From contig SGPL01000128.1 in NCBI GenBank assembly GCA_004802705.1, positions 1 to 64,000 on the forward strand: a stretch of DNA of 64,000 bases, in the 5' to 3' direction. Below the pieces are notes generated by a model. That model was not told where the DNA came from, made no database searches, and saw nothing but the letters and a program-made list of their open reading frames with translations. Shown here piece by piece: positions 34,431 to 46,329 of this stretch. The translations under genes and the position numbers were made by a program. Within the stretch, counting starts at the first letter, position 1, and each line of letters begins with the position of its first letter. This DNA is from Bondarzewia mesenterica (lineage: Eukaryota; Basidiomycota; Agaricomycetes; Russulales; Bondarzewiaceae).

Positions 34431-36060
34431 GTTATCTTTGACTTTACTTTCAACCACTACCTCTCACTCTGTTAAGGGCTTATTAATGCCATCACTAACA
34501 TCACTCATGAGTCGATCACTTAGCACTTTTATAGCAGCTAGACCCTTGAGCATGATGTCTGTCTTGCTACATATAATGCTTAGGAGCAACTTATTTAAGA
34601 ACAGTAGGAGCAGGCAGAGTATGATAAAACTGAGAGGCTCTATCAGGTAGCTCTTTAAGCTCAACAAGATAGACTAACAGAACTAGATAAGATCCATGAG
34701 TGCTTCAATAAAGCTAGTAAAGAACTCATGATCAACAATTACCTAGTCTTCAGACCCTCATCTTATGCACTTGAAAAGCTTCATAAATATGAGTTTATTG
34801 AGCTCTACTACTTCACCCCTGAAGGATGCTATGAAATAGCACTATATGTGAATAATACTTTTAACAACACATATATCATCATTGAAGATGATGACAGACT
34901 TACTCTCAAGTCCACCTCCTCTACAGCATTCTGCTGCATTATCAAGGATACCGCTTACTGTTAAAAATAGGTAGAGCTCATTAGGCCAATCTTTTTCCAA
35001 CACATATCCATCCTCTAATAGCCACTATAGTACATAGAATAGGCCATGCATTTTTTTCTTTTGCCTAGGCTCTCACCTCTATTGCAGCTACCTTCCCTAT
35101 AGCCCGTGTGTCCTTGTCTACTACCAGGCTCATGTTTATTGCTAATAGCATGACACCTTTATGTAAAAAAATAGCTTCAACCTGAATATTATTAATAAAT
35201 TCCTCTTTAAGCAAATCTTCAAGGAGCTTCAATAGGATGAAATAATGCAGATTCAATCTGTGCATCCCCTTCTCCTTTTCCAGTTTCTCTCTAGCCCTCA
35301 CTGATCATCCCTTTTATACCCTCCTTTTCTCACTCCTATGCCTTTCACCCACATTCTCTTTCTTTCTACTCACTGCATGCCTCTTATTATACCTCATATA
35401 CCCTACACTGCATGCCTCATGCCCATTACTACATGCCTCTCATTTCTATACTACATGCTCCTGACCTTACACTACCCACTTCATACTATACGCTTCTTTA
35501 CATAATCCTCATCTCATGCCCTGTCCTATTATGCTCCACAGGCTGATAAATACAACTTCTCATCCTAGACACACCAGTGTGTTACCTCCCATTTCTGCAG
35601 CCACTGAGCCCAGTGCTTCCCTCCCCTGCTAAGGTAGAACTCACACTCTTTATCCCCCCACTGGGCTTCCCCATACCACTAGTCTATCAGATTAGCCTAA
35701 GAGCTTCCTATTGCTTCCTCTAATGTATCTTTTCACTATGGCATGAGCTTTTTTTGGCCTATCAGCCTATGTAGCATGTCTTGGTTGCCTTGCCATTATT
35801 ACAATATCAGCAAATGCATCTTCTCACTCCTCTGAGATATAGTTACCCCAGCACACTGCCACTGCACTGAGCAAAGCTACCTCATTAATTTAGTAGGCCT
35901 CACTATCTGCTCTGACTAACAGTGCCTAAATAGATGTCCTAGCCTAGCCTATCTTATAACTCTCACCATAAATGCTCAGGTTGCAGAAGGCCAGATTACA
36001 GTGCTCAGACATGTCCTCATATGTAGAAGAACTAACCTGGTCACTTCTTTACACACAGAA
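34430..36060 (+). pseudogene. Gag-like ORF of DIRS-like element
   Basis: A helical N-terminal part includes YNAEQLI-like wording, then the open frame 34728-34964 with YALEKLHKYEFIELYYFTPE and GCYEIALYVNNTFNNTYIII. A long Pro/Ser/Thr-rich, pyrimidine-rich linker follows (about 35080-35930). Near the end is a zinc-knuckle trace HKCSGCRRPDYSAQTCPHM (about 35969-36025), which is CX2CX4HX4C with the His now Tyr. The position before RT and the knuckle support a nucleocapsid role. Confidence 0.65.
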
Positions 36061-36084
36061 GTGTGGCATTGTCTTCTACAGTAG

Positions 36085-37160
36085 ATGAAGCTCCTTATCA
36101 AATATCTCCTCCTTTATCTCTATATTAGATCTAGTTTTGATGCAGGCATTCAGCCCATTAGTAGCACATTTGCACCATTTAATAATCTTAATACCTCTGA
36201 ATATAAATTAGCCTTCAGTAAAATTATCTATAAAAAAATCAGTAGGGGACGCTATCTCAGCCCCCTGTCAAAACATGAAATTAAAACTCTTATCGAGTTT
36301 TTTTAGTCCTCCCCTATCTCCATAATCCCCAAATTAAAGAAGCCAAGGAAGTTCCACTTGGTCCAAAACCTCTTCCACCCCAGAGACTCTGCCTGAGATA
36401 TCATCTTCATCAACTCCTACATCAACTTCAATCTATATTCCTACATTTGGGGCATATTCTCTATTATCTCTTTTTTTATCTGGCACTTGCCTTCAGAATT
36501 GCAAGCTGCTATTCATGTTATCTCAGAGGCCTACTGCTCTATCTCAATTCTCCTATCTCAGTGGCTTAGTTTTATTATCTACCTTGAGGAGGACAACTCT
36601 TTTACTATCGACACCTACAACTGCTTCAGCTTATCCTCTAGTGCTAGCCTATATGATGAAACAGATGATATGAGCACAGATATTTTCCACTGCAGTAGCA
36701 TCAGCCCTATCTTTAAATGAATCAATGATCATATATTTTTTCACCTCCTCAAACAGTATCTTCTTGAGTATAACTTTTTATGCTAGTGCTAAGCATAAGA
36801 CATTTTAGCTAATAGAGGATAAAAGCAAGATGGCAGCCACCTATGGTTTTGAGGTGTAGACTTCCTTGATAGCTGTTGCATTGAGTTTGATGAGGATGCC
36901 TCTACTATCCTCCAACATCTTTTCTCTTCTTTTCTATGCTCAGATGATGATGTTTTTTTTACCTATAACACTGTTAACATTAATCAAATCTCTGACCAAC
37001 TTGACTTTATCTAGGAGACCTCCAAAGATGTCTCATTCTGCTCATTCTCTACTTATATTGGGTTTCAATAGGACATCTCATCTTGTATGGTATCTCTCTC
37101 TTAACATAAGAAGGAGAAATACCTTCAAATTATCACCACCTAGTAGAAGAAGTGCACATA
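36085..37160 (+). pseudogene. Reverse transcriptase of DIRS-like element
   Basis: Readable blocks in order are SSFDAGIQPISSTFAPFNN, FSKIIYKKISRGRYLSPLS (36085-36306), SIIPKLKKPRKFHLVQNLF (about 36320), then DIIFINSYINFN and FFIWHLPSELQAAIHVISEA (about 36470). Next come WLSFIIYLEEDNSFTIDTYN with FSLSSSASLYD, and INDHIFFHLL (36721-36750). The last block corresponds to the V-D-D catalytic box; its first Asp is now Asn and the preceding Trp is TGA. This wording is typical of RTs fused or linked to tyrosine recombinases in mushroom fungi. It is clearly distinct from the Ty3 RT upstream. Confidence 0.85.
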
Positions 37161-37900
37161 TATGTTAGAGGAGCTCTAAGCACTCTATGATAAGCTACTG
37201 CATATCTCTCTAGTTCTCTCTACTAGCCATGCCTATTTTATAAAGCTCGAAGTCATGCTTGGCCTCTTTCATGATCATCTTTTCATGCTATATTCCCCTC
37301 CTTAAGATACTCATGTAGACCTCAACTGGTAGATGAAGCACATTTTTGCTCCCTCCTTACAGCATGTCCTCCTGGGTTCATTTGGGCTACTTAACTTTAA
37401 TGCTTTTTTAGATGCCAGTTTAAGCTATGATATCATTATCATAATTGAAGATCGCTGGCAAGCTTAGCAAATTCTCTCTAGTTAGACTTGAAATGATAGA
37501 GATATTAGGTGGGTAAAAGCCTTCAGACTCAAGCTCCTCACTTGATTCTTTCCACAATTGTGCTCAGATCTAGCATCAGGCTCTTTAGCAACAACTTAGG
37601 TGTTGTCGAGAGTTAGTGGTATAGTTATAGCCAAAATCAGTAGATAAACTATGTTTTTAGATATATTCTCTAATTTTGTGAATAGTATGGGTGTGAGATC
37701 TATACCCACTATGTTTCTTCAGCCTCCAATCCTATGAATAGCCCCTCCAAAGGCCTTTACCTTCTCCTAGCAAGCTCTTCCCTCCTCTCATTCTCTCCAC
37801 TGATATTACAGACTTCCTTATTGACTTCAATACACTTTCTAGTATGAGAGAGTCTCCTCATCCCCTCCCTCTTCCCTCCCTCAGAGAGGCATCACATTAT
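37161..37900 (+). pseudogene. RNase H region of DIRS-like element
   Basis: After a connection part (about 37165-37300, ALYDKLLHISLVLS-like), the frame reads FGLLNFNAFLDASLSYDIII (about 37380, first Asp of RNase H). Then comes NNLGVVES (about 37588), where the family has an acidic D-N-x-G-V box, so the Asp has become Asn. IYTHYVSSASNPMNSPSKGL (about 37700) is the closing H-V-x-x-x-x-N-x-x-D-x-x-S-R-G type block, with its Asp also Asn. Frame changes and stops are frequent. Confidence 0.75.
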
Positions 37901-38089
37901 GAATGAAGCTCCCTCACTTGCCAGTGAGTCTTGTAATGCCAAGGTAAAAAGCTCTATGCCTGCATCTATTTCACCTAATGTTAATCTACAGTGGAATATC
38001 ATCTTGTGTGCATTTTTCCCCCTTTCTTTTTCTGCTACCTCATCAGCATATCATATGTCCTTACTCTAACCTCTCCCTCCTACTAGTTG

Positions 38090-39260
38090 TTAACCTTATT
38101 ACTTTCTGAATAGCTGCTCATCCTCCTTTCTCTAAGCCCTCTTAATTTTACTTCTCTCATCTCACCCTAAATGCTTTCTTGCTATGTCCATACTACTTAT
38201 ATCATGAGCACTTGCACTTTTAACATCCCTTTTACCCCTTTTGCTCAGCTTTAAACCACTGCAACTGGGATACTCATCTCTCCAATATTGACATCTCCTG
38301 CATCTTCAATGTGCTCTCGCATACTTGAGCTACGAGCATAAATGAGATCTACAGCTCAGACCTCCTCATGTTCTATGTTTTCTGTGATATTTGCAGTATT
38401 CTAGAAACCCAGTGTGTCCCTGTGCTAATGACACTCATATCCTCATTTGCTATAGCACTTGCTAGCTCCTACCTTAGCTCTATCATCAACAATTACATTT
38501 ATAGGGTTTATACCTAGCATATCCTTTACGGTGCATTCTAGATGATTAATGATGATAAACTTTGAGCCATTGTTAAAGCTGCTAAAAACCTCACTCCCTC
38601 ATTATCTTGATACAAAAAGTGACTCTTATATACCCTCACTATCATTATCTTCATCTGATCTAAGCTGAACCTTGATGACCTTTTAGATACAGCTATTTTT
38701 GCATGTCTCACCACCACCTTCTATGCAGTGGTATGCTTAGGTGAGTTCACTGTCCAGTATCTCAACACCTTTGATCCTACTGCCCATATTAAGCCCTCTA
38801 ATGTCTATATTGAGCATGACAGGAACTTCCTTCAGACTATCATTTTTTTTTTTATTTTGAGGACTAAATCTGCCCACAATAGCAAAGGCACCTCATAAGC
38901 AAGACAAAATAGTCCTTTTACCTAGAAGCAGCCTACTGACATCACCTCAACATTAACTGCCCCCCTTTAGATAGTCACCTTTTTATTTATCAGCACAATG
39001 GCTCATACTAGCCTTTTACCAAGATGTGTTTTCTATAGTGCATCTCCAAAGCCTCATGAGATGTTAGACTGGTCCCTCTCTAAGGCTATGTATAGCATAC
39101 ATACTAGTGTCACCCTAGAGTATCTCTTATAAGGAGTTTCTTTCAATGTAATAAAACACAAAGGCAGATGGACATCTAATGCCTTCATACTTTATCTAAG
39201 CAAGCATGCACAGATCCTCATACCTTACATTTAGGTGAAGCCAGAGCTTCACTCCACTTT
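38090..39260 (+). pseudogene. Tyrosine recombinase of DIRS-like element
   Basis: Would join circular cDNA to the chromosome. The N-terminal core-binding part is readable (FYVFCDICSILETQCVPVLM, about 38370; SSIINNYIYRVYT). In the catalytic domain, AVVCLGEFTVQYLNTFDPTA (about 38725) carries the first catalytic position, Arg to Cys. Then MYSIHTSVTLEYLL (39088-39129) has the H-x-x-R box changed to Tyr and His. KHKGRWTSNAFILYLSKHAQ (39154-39213) keeps the G-R-W and the nucleophilic Tyr in L-Y-L. Thus three of the visible catalytic positions are lost, each explainable by a single CG-type transition. The linker upstream (37900-38090) is too decayed to read. Confidence 0.85.
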
Positions 39261-39917
39261 TATATGCTACACCATACCCTCCATCTATTAAAGTACGTCA
39301 TCTCCTCCTTCTTCTTTGAGTTTTTACTAAGGCTTACCAGACACATCATCATTCCTTCTACATGAGTGTCACAGCTCACCTCAATTTGGGGTTTTTCTTT
39401 ATCAAGGTCAAAAAGTGTCAGAGCTTTTGCCCACCCCACATATATCCTGTACACTTCTATTGCTCATCCTATTCTTTCATTTGTGATTCATCACTCTGCT
39501 CCTTTTTCATTTCTTATAGATCTCACTATTGAACTTTCACTTGCTCATTATCATAGTACATTGCTTTCCTCTCACCTTGCAATACATTATCTCATTGGCC
39601 TGCTATCACGTGTGATAAGTGCCCTACAAAGACTATAGCTGTGTCTTTGCTCATTTTTTTCCAACTTGCTCAATCTATTGTCTTTTTGTCTATTTATCCA
39701 TATAGTTTCTAGTTAATTTTAAATGTAGTTTTTAAGCTGATTTTTTATATGTGAGTGAGCTATTAGCTAAATTAGCAAGTGTTAGAGCTTTAAAATATAG
39801 TAGCTGAGCTTAATAATTATCACTAACTCACAATATTAATACACTAATCACAATTGAATATAAGCATAACTAACTAAAGCTTATTGTACGGTTAATATTG
39901 ATCAGTGTAGTCATTAT
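39261..39917. other. 3' flank of DIRS-like element, nothing recognised
   Basis: Pyrimidine-rich sequence to about 39650, which may be the element's untranslated 3' end, then AT-rich sequence. Open frames on both strands here (39260-39454 minus, 39366-39638 plus) have no motifs. Confidence 0.3.
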
Positions 39918-40465
39918 TAAATTTTATATTTATTAACTAAGTTAAAGTAATTATTAATAAAAAATCTTTAGATTTTAGCTCTTTTTATCAAGACCTTTTT
40001 GATGATGTATACTATGTATAGAGTTAATGCATGAAAAATAATAATAGCCAATAATATCAAGCAGTTGTGAAATTTTGTTATAAGTCAGGTTGAGGACTAT
40101 ATATAAAGTTATGTGGGATATAAATTATAAGCTGAAGTAATATAGTAGTTAAGAGTAATGAGGTAATATTTTAAAGAAGTGAAATGTAAGAGGCCTTAAG
40201 TTCAAACCTAACAAATGATAAAAAAGGATAAGAGATCAAAATTAAAGGATGATAAAGGATAAGTAAAGTAAAACCTAGGAATTAATTTTACTCTTATATT
40301 AATAATAAATTAAGCTTATTTAACAGTGATTTATTGCATATTTATTTATTGCTTATTTATTGCTTATTTGATTACAATTGAAAAATAGAAATAAATTAAA
40401 ATAAAGAAGCTGTTATTAGCTATTATTACATCTTATAATATCTTATTTACAAGTGAGGTTTTTAT
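39918..40465 (+). repeat. Dispersed repeat copy 2 with tRNA-like module
   Basis: Second copy of the repeat at 80-565, in the same orientation. The A-box-like ATATAGTAGTTAAGAGTAA (about 40139-40157) and B-box-like AAGTTCAAACCTAAC (40198-40212) are again about 50 bases apart. The B box here is closer to the consensus GTTCAAATCC than in copy 1. An A-rich, AGGATAA-repetitive stretch follows (40218-40270). Divergence between copies is large and mostly transitions. Confidence 0.55.
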
Positions 40466-40789
40466 AGATGCAGCTAGCTTTCAATTATGATGAGTAAGTA
40501 ATACTTTTTTTCTTGCCAAATCACAACAAGTCACAACTTAATCACAATATGTACTTATACACATACATAAACACTTAAGCACTCATCTTCAGTACCTATT
40601 TATGATAACTCTATAATCATTTACTCAGATGCAATAGCATCAGTAAAGAGGAGGACACAAAGAGGATAAAGAAAGAGGAGGATAGAAATAAGTTGAATAG
40701 TTTGAAGTAAGTATCTATCCTTATTCTAATTTAGCCTCATCTGTTTCCACTAACCTCTATTTGCTCTGTTAAACTGTAGACATGGGCAT

Positions 40790-41290
40790 TAGAGCTCTAA
40801 GCTCAAGCCCACTACCCTCATCACTTTATTACAATAGAACTACAATTACATCCACCTCAACTCCACATCTCTGCATCTCTACAACTATCACCTACCATCT
40901 TATTACTCCGACATAATGAGGCTCTGCATTGGCATTTACTGCTCCCCTCTCATTAGTTTAACAAATGGAATTTTATGCTTAGTGCATTAGTATTCATTGC
41001 TCTCCACCTCATTACTTTGACATAATAAGAGCTCTATCATACTAGTGTTTATTACTCTCCACCTTATTATTCTGACTGATAGGGCTCTGTGCTCAATTCC
41101 TTGGCATTTATTATTTATTTTTCTATCATTTTGATGTTCACTGCTCCTTATTCTATCATTCTAATATGATAGGGCTCTGCATTTAGTACTCTAGCATTTA
41201 TTGCTCCCTAATCTATCACTCTGATGTAATGAGGCTCTATGATGATATTCACTACTCTCTACCCTACCATGATGAAGCAATGAGATCACA
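40790..41290 (+). repeat. Degenerate tandem array, about 60 bp unit
   Basis: Seven or eight diverged copies of a unit with ATAATGAGGCTCTGCA-like, AGTGCTCTAGCATTTATTGC-like and CTCCCTACCTTATCACTCTGA-like blocks. Spacing varies from about 50 to 70 bases. No coding potential. Confidence 0.7.
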
Positions 41291-41299
41291 TTTTTACCT

Positions 41300-42709
41300 A
41301 TCTATCCTATATTATATGTAACATTTACTTATATTACTTATACCTATAGTAGATGAGCCTCATGATCAGATAAATGTAGACAATGCAAAATAGCATATTA
41401 TAACTTATCAATAATTTATCTCTAACTCAGGAATGCATATCACACATCAATGGTACATAATGCCTTCCTCATAATCTCAAATTTACTTATTTCTTGTTCA
41501 TCTTCTTTACTTCAATAAATACACCATAACAAAATGACTTTGCTTTTTAATGACTTGACACATTTAGAGTACTTTCAGAAAGGAAAAATATCTTTTTACT
41601 AAGTTATAGATTTAAAATCAAATTAAAATATATATGTGTGTATTTATACATGCTTATACTTAGTTTTTAAGTTTATCACTATTTCTTAAGGTAATAAGTC
41701 AATTAAAGTAGCTCTAAGTTAGATAAGAAAATGTGCTCTTTTACTAATGCTGTTGCTGGCTTTTTTGAGTATAGCTATGATCATGCTAATGTATAGCACT
41801 TAATCAAAGTTTAGGTGTACTGTGGCATATTTTTAGAGGTTAAGATTTTAGCTTTGACTTTGTTTATATTAAGTTTCTGTAGAGCCTCTCTGCTTACACC
41901 ATCTGACATATTGATCACAAGCTTGCTCATCTTTTGCAGAAGGTTGAATTTTCTATTGCTAAATATTATAATTACTGCTGCTTGATAAAAGAGATTCTTA
42001 GTTTGTATGGCTCACTTTTTCAAATTATCTTTGTATATCCACATGGTCATGCCTACCTTACCTCCTTCAGCTCATCCTCTTTCTCCTTTATTTTGTCTTA
42101 TTATCTGCTTTGATCTATATAATCTGACCTTTATTGATGGCTCAACTTTCTTCACCAAGGCTTAATTTTATAATCCCTCATTCTGCATGCTGCATTATGA
42201 GATTTTATCATCTAAATTAATGCTTTGATGGATAAAAATATTAGCCTCATATAGAAATCTCATTAGTTCACATCTTAGCATTAGAAGAAAGGATGAAATT
42301 ATGCACATGATGTTAAAATTATAAAAAGATGTTAAAAGGGCAGAGATTAAGCAAGTAAAAAGCAACAATGTTTGTCTTATATAAGTACTAGTAAGCAAAT
42401 GAATAAGGTTCAAATGGCTGAGAAAACAGAGATAAAGTTATGCCTATTTAATATTATATAAGCTTGTAAACTCTGAACTTCATGTAAGCCCTTTAAAGCT
42501 CAAATAATCTCAACACTTAGCTATAGCATTGGCTGGGGTAAAGCTATTGCTATTAAGCTCATAATTATTCTATTAGACTAAGTTAGTATTTATGATGCTT
42601 GTATTTTAGTATGCAATAACAATATGTGTGTGATTAGTGCTTTTAAGAAGGGTCGCAGCCAGAATTAGATGGTTAATCAGTACATCAAAAAAGGGCACAT
42701 TTACTTACT
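41300..42709. other. No recognised gene
   Basis: AT-rich. Weak plus-strand coding-like wording at about 41740-42190 (for example FQIIFVYPHGHAYLTS) may be a remnant, but no family could be named. The 72-codon minus frame at 42195-42413 is not supported. Confidence 0.25.
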
Positions 42710-43810
42710 TGTTAGGAGAGGGTCACTACATTGCACGGTATAAATAATTCCTACATCTTTTTAACTTCATGTTAAAACTTCATTAAAGCCTTAAATAAAT
42801 TGAGATTAAAGCTGATCTTTTATTTAAAGAGTGCAATTGAGTTTGTGTAATCTCTAAATACTTGTTTTTTAAATATGCATTCTCTATCTCTAAATGTACT
42901 ATTATATTTTTATACATTGCAATCTTTAGAAATTATTCTTGCAGTGAAGTGATTAGATCCTTAATATATAATGCCTTTTAATTAATATATAGTTGTGCTA
43001 ATCATTAAGTTGAGATCAAAGTCTTTAGCTATTTAATTAATTTTTAAGTGAAAAGTAATAGATAGATGTTAGAATTCAGTTTTTTTTTGAAAATTGTTAA
43101 TGCAAGACACACATTATCTTTTTTCTTTACGATTAAGTAATACTTTTACAATAGCTGTAGTTGAAAGATCTTTATAGCTCAAATTAATGTGCCATAAGAA
43201 AGCTGTAATTAATGTTTCTGTAAATATTATATTATATTATTGATACTATAACTTAACTGATCTATATTATGATCTAGACTTACATTGAAACATTATTCTG
43301 CATAATTTATAAATATCTATGATAATTGTTTCAGACATAGGAAATAATTCTTTATTAACCTTGTTCAGATAAAAATGTAGTTTGTCTCTTGCATTATTGA
43401 TATTCACATGTGTTTTATTTACTCTTTCAATCTCTCTAACTTTGTGCTTTCATGTATCTTTATTTTTATTGCATATATGCATATATATTATAAATAAACT
43501 ATTATATGCACAGCTTCATGTTGTAGCATTCCACTTAAATCCAACTAAATCTGTTTACTAAAAAACTTGAATTCTATTTTGTTTTTTTATTTAAGCTACT
43601 AGATTCTTCTTCTTTAAATATGCACTTTCCTAAAATCTCATTATCCAATTTGATTTTTTTAAATTGTGTTATAGTATCTGTCATATGCTTTTTTTGATAT
43701 TTTTTCTTTATTGATACTCAACTGTTCAAGATATATGGAGCCTTGTGCAGATACATATGTATATATTAAGCTCTTACTTGCATTATTTATCTTATTTTGA
43801 TCATTATTAA
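42710..43810 (+). repeat. 1.1 kb dispersed repeat, copy B (possible Copia remnant)
   Basis: Begins TGTTAGGAGAGGGTCACTAC and aligns with copy A at 15127-16255 up to about GATCATTATTAA, after which the two diverge. The minus strand shares NNARDKLHFYLNKVNKE and DIYKLCRIMFQCK-like wording with copy A, so the match extends to likely coding sequence. The sharp common 5' edge with unrelated flanks shows that this is an inserted element. Confidence 0.65.
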
Positions 43811-44890
43811 TTTTTATTACTAAAGAGATTAATAGCTTTCACTAAGAAGATCAAGTGCATTGTTAAGGTTTCTTCATTTAGTTGCTGAATACACTGATAA
43901 GGATTACTTTTGATTATTTTCACTTAACTCTTCTTGACTCTCTTCATCTTTATTCATCCATGTTCTACATTCAATATTTACTTAATTTTATTTTCTTACA
44001 TCTCACTGCCATTGTATTGTTTATTTTGGATGATAAATCCCCTCTAATCTATAACTTGTTCTTTATCAGCATCAAGAGTAAAGTAATATGTAAATTTTAT
44101 TTAAACCCTCATCCCTATTATTGACTTGTTTATAAGATGGTGCTACAATAATCATTAACTATCTAAAAGTAACTGATCATTCTTCATCTATTAAGAAAAT
44201 ATTAAGATAGTAGTAGCATGAGTAATAATGTATCAAAGATATTACAGCATCAGGCTCATCAACATTGGTGAGTTTATTGACATCAAGGCTTTGACTCTAT
44301 ATATTGACTTAGATATCATCACTTCTAAATTATAAGAGATTACATCAGGCATTGACATTTGAGTGCTATTTTACTCATATAATAGGGCAATTTATCAATT
44401 AATGAGTTATTGTCTTATATATATAGTACTTTTATATTCATCCCTTATAGCCTCTATTAGCAAAGCTTATATTTAACTTAGAAGCATCAGCAAGCACTCA
44501 GTAGCCTCCTACTAGTCAAATTAGTAAGATAGTGAGCAATTATTTATGAGATGAAAGCAAGGTGGCAGCTAACTTAACTAATGCTAAACTAGATGAGTAT
44601 ATAAAGGTCATTCAAGAGAAACTTGAAAAGAAGAGAATCTAAAATATGCAGAGTTCAAGAATAGATTTTATTTTTTGTTATTTTTTTATAAAGCCCTAAC
44701 TATATAATACTCATGAATAGATGGTGCAATTTTTGGCATTATTTTAAGTTAAAATTTATCATGCAGGACTAAGCAATCTATAATTATCAGTGAGAAGTCT
44801 AAAAATAAATATTTTATTTAACTGAATAGTCTTAAATGATCACTGGTGTATGCTTCATTATTTTATTCTCTTAAATATAGCTATTTTAAA
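43811..44890. other. No recognised gene
   Basis: An 80-codon plus frame (43882-44124) and broken continuations to about 44640 are coding-like at best. No motif was found. The rest is AT-rich. Confidence 0.25.
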
Positions 44891-44899
44891 TATATAGCT

Positions 44900-45930
44900 T
44901 TAAGCCTACAACATATTTTATTTTGCCAGCTATCTTAGATGATGACTTATTATTCTAATAATATTTAATTTTTTTGGGTCTAACTATTTAAGATGATTAG
45001 CAATAAGCCTAGCACTATATCATAATTTGTTAGGCCAACCTATTTCTGCTGTTGAGGGCAAAGACAACAATGTATTTTATTTTACTGAGCCTAACCATAT
45101 CAAATGCTTGCTGACAAGCTCAATAATACATAATATTTTGCTTGGCCTAACTATATCAAATGCTCATCAGCAAATCTAGTAGTACATCATATTTTACTTG
45201 GTCCATTAGTCCTACATGCCAACTGATAAGGCAATGACATATTTTATTTTTCTCAGTTTACTAGTCTCAGATGCTCACTAATGAGCCCACTACTATATTA
45301 TCTTTTATTGAACTGCTGATGAGTTCAACTATCTTTTATTCCACTTGGCCCACTTGTCTCAAATGCTCACTGATAAGGTGAGCAATACATTATATCTTTT
45401 TAAGCAGAGCTATTATAGGCACTCACTGATGAGCCTAAAACTATATTACATTTTGCTAGGCCCACCTATCTTAGTCATTGGCCAATGAGGTAAGCAATAT
45501 ATTACATTTCACTGGGTTCAGTTATCTCAGACACTCACTGATAAGCCTTACAATATGTTAATATTGCTGAGCTCAGCAGTTTGAGATGCTCACTAATAAG
45601 CCTAATATTTACATTTTACTGAGACTAGCTATCTAAGTCATTTACTAGTAAGCCTTATATTATTTCAATTCCAATTGGCCTAGCTCTCACAGACACTCAC
45701 CAGTAAGCCCAGTATTATATTATATTGAGCTAGGCTTATTAGTTTCAAGCACTATTAGTGAGCCTATTAAGGTGTTATATTTTTATCAGCCCACTAGTAT
45801 TAAATAGATGCTCACTGATGAGCTCAGTAATATGTATTAGTATCCTCAGCTTAGCTCTCTCACATGCTTACTGATGGATTTTTATATTATTAGGTCAAGC
45901 TGTGGTAAATAATCTTAAATAAGCCTAACA
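44900..45930 (+). repeat. Minisatellite array, about 57-60 bp unit (family M, plus orientation)
   Basis: Roughly 16-17 degenerate copies of a unit containing TATTTTATTTTGCTGGGCCC-like, AGCTATCTCAGATGCTCACT-like and GATAAGCCCAACAATATATT-like parts. The unit length drifts by several bases. The same unit, reverse complemented, makes the array at 59340-60380. Copies differ chiefly by transitions at CG- and CA-type sites. Confidence 0.8.
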
Positions 45931-46329
45931 TACTATTGAGCCTAACTGTCATCATCAGTCAGTGATGAATATGAGCTTACTAGTATGAGATGGCCTTCTT
46001 TTCCCCTTGAGCTAAGATCTACTATGCTGTCTCAGTCATTAAAAATTCAAGTTCAGCTAGACTATATTAGATGGTAATAAGTAACTAAATAGTGAGTGTG
46101 TAAAAAACTGGCCCCTTTAAACTTATAACCTTTGAGCATATGTATGTATTACTGTGTGGTCTGAACTTTAATAGCATGCTTGATTGTGCTATATAGGCTA
46201 TAATATTTATTATATTTTAGTTATGCTGTCAGTATATTTCTCAGTGGGTCTCTGACAAGCCATGATCTACTGTTTGACTATTATTTAGCTTGAGTAAACT
46301 TATTGTTCCCTCTCATTTTACTTTAGATT
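45931..46329. other. No recognised gene or repeat
   Basis: AT-rich sequence; nothing could be supported. Confidence 0.4.

Larger units (their letters stand above)
34430..39260 (+). mobile_element. DIRS-like retroelement with tyrosine recombinase
   Basis: Order on the plus strand is a gag-like ORF with zinc knuckle, reverse transcriptase, RNase H, then a tyrosine recombinase. This is the layout of tyrosine-recombinase retrotransposons, which integrate circular cDNA by recombination instead of with a DDE integrase and leave no target duplication. No methyltransferase domain was seen. It lies directly behind the Ty3 element in the same orientation. All parts carry stops and catalytic-residue losses of the transition kind. 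The terminal or split repeats that would fix the borders were not found, so the ends are those of the recognisable coding sequence. Confidence 0.85.
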
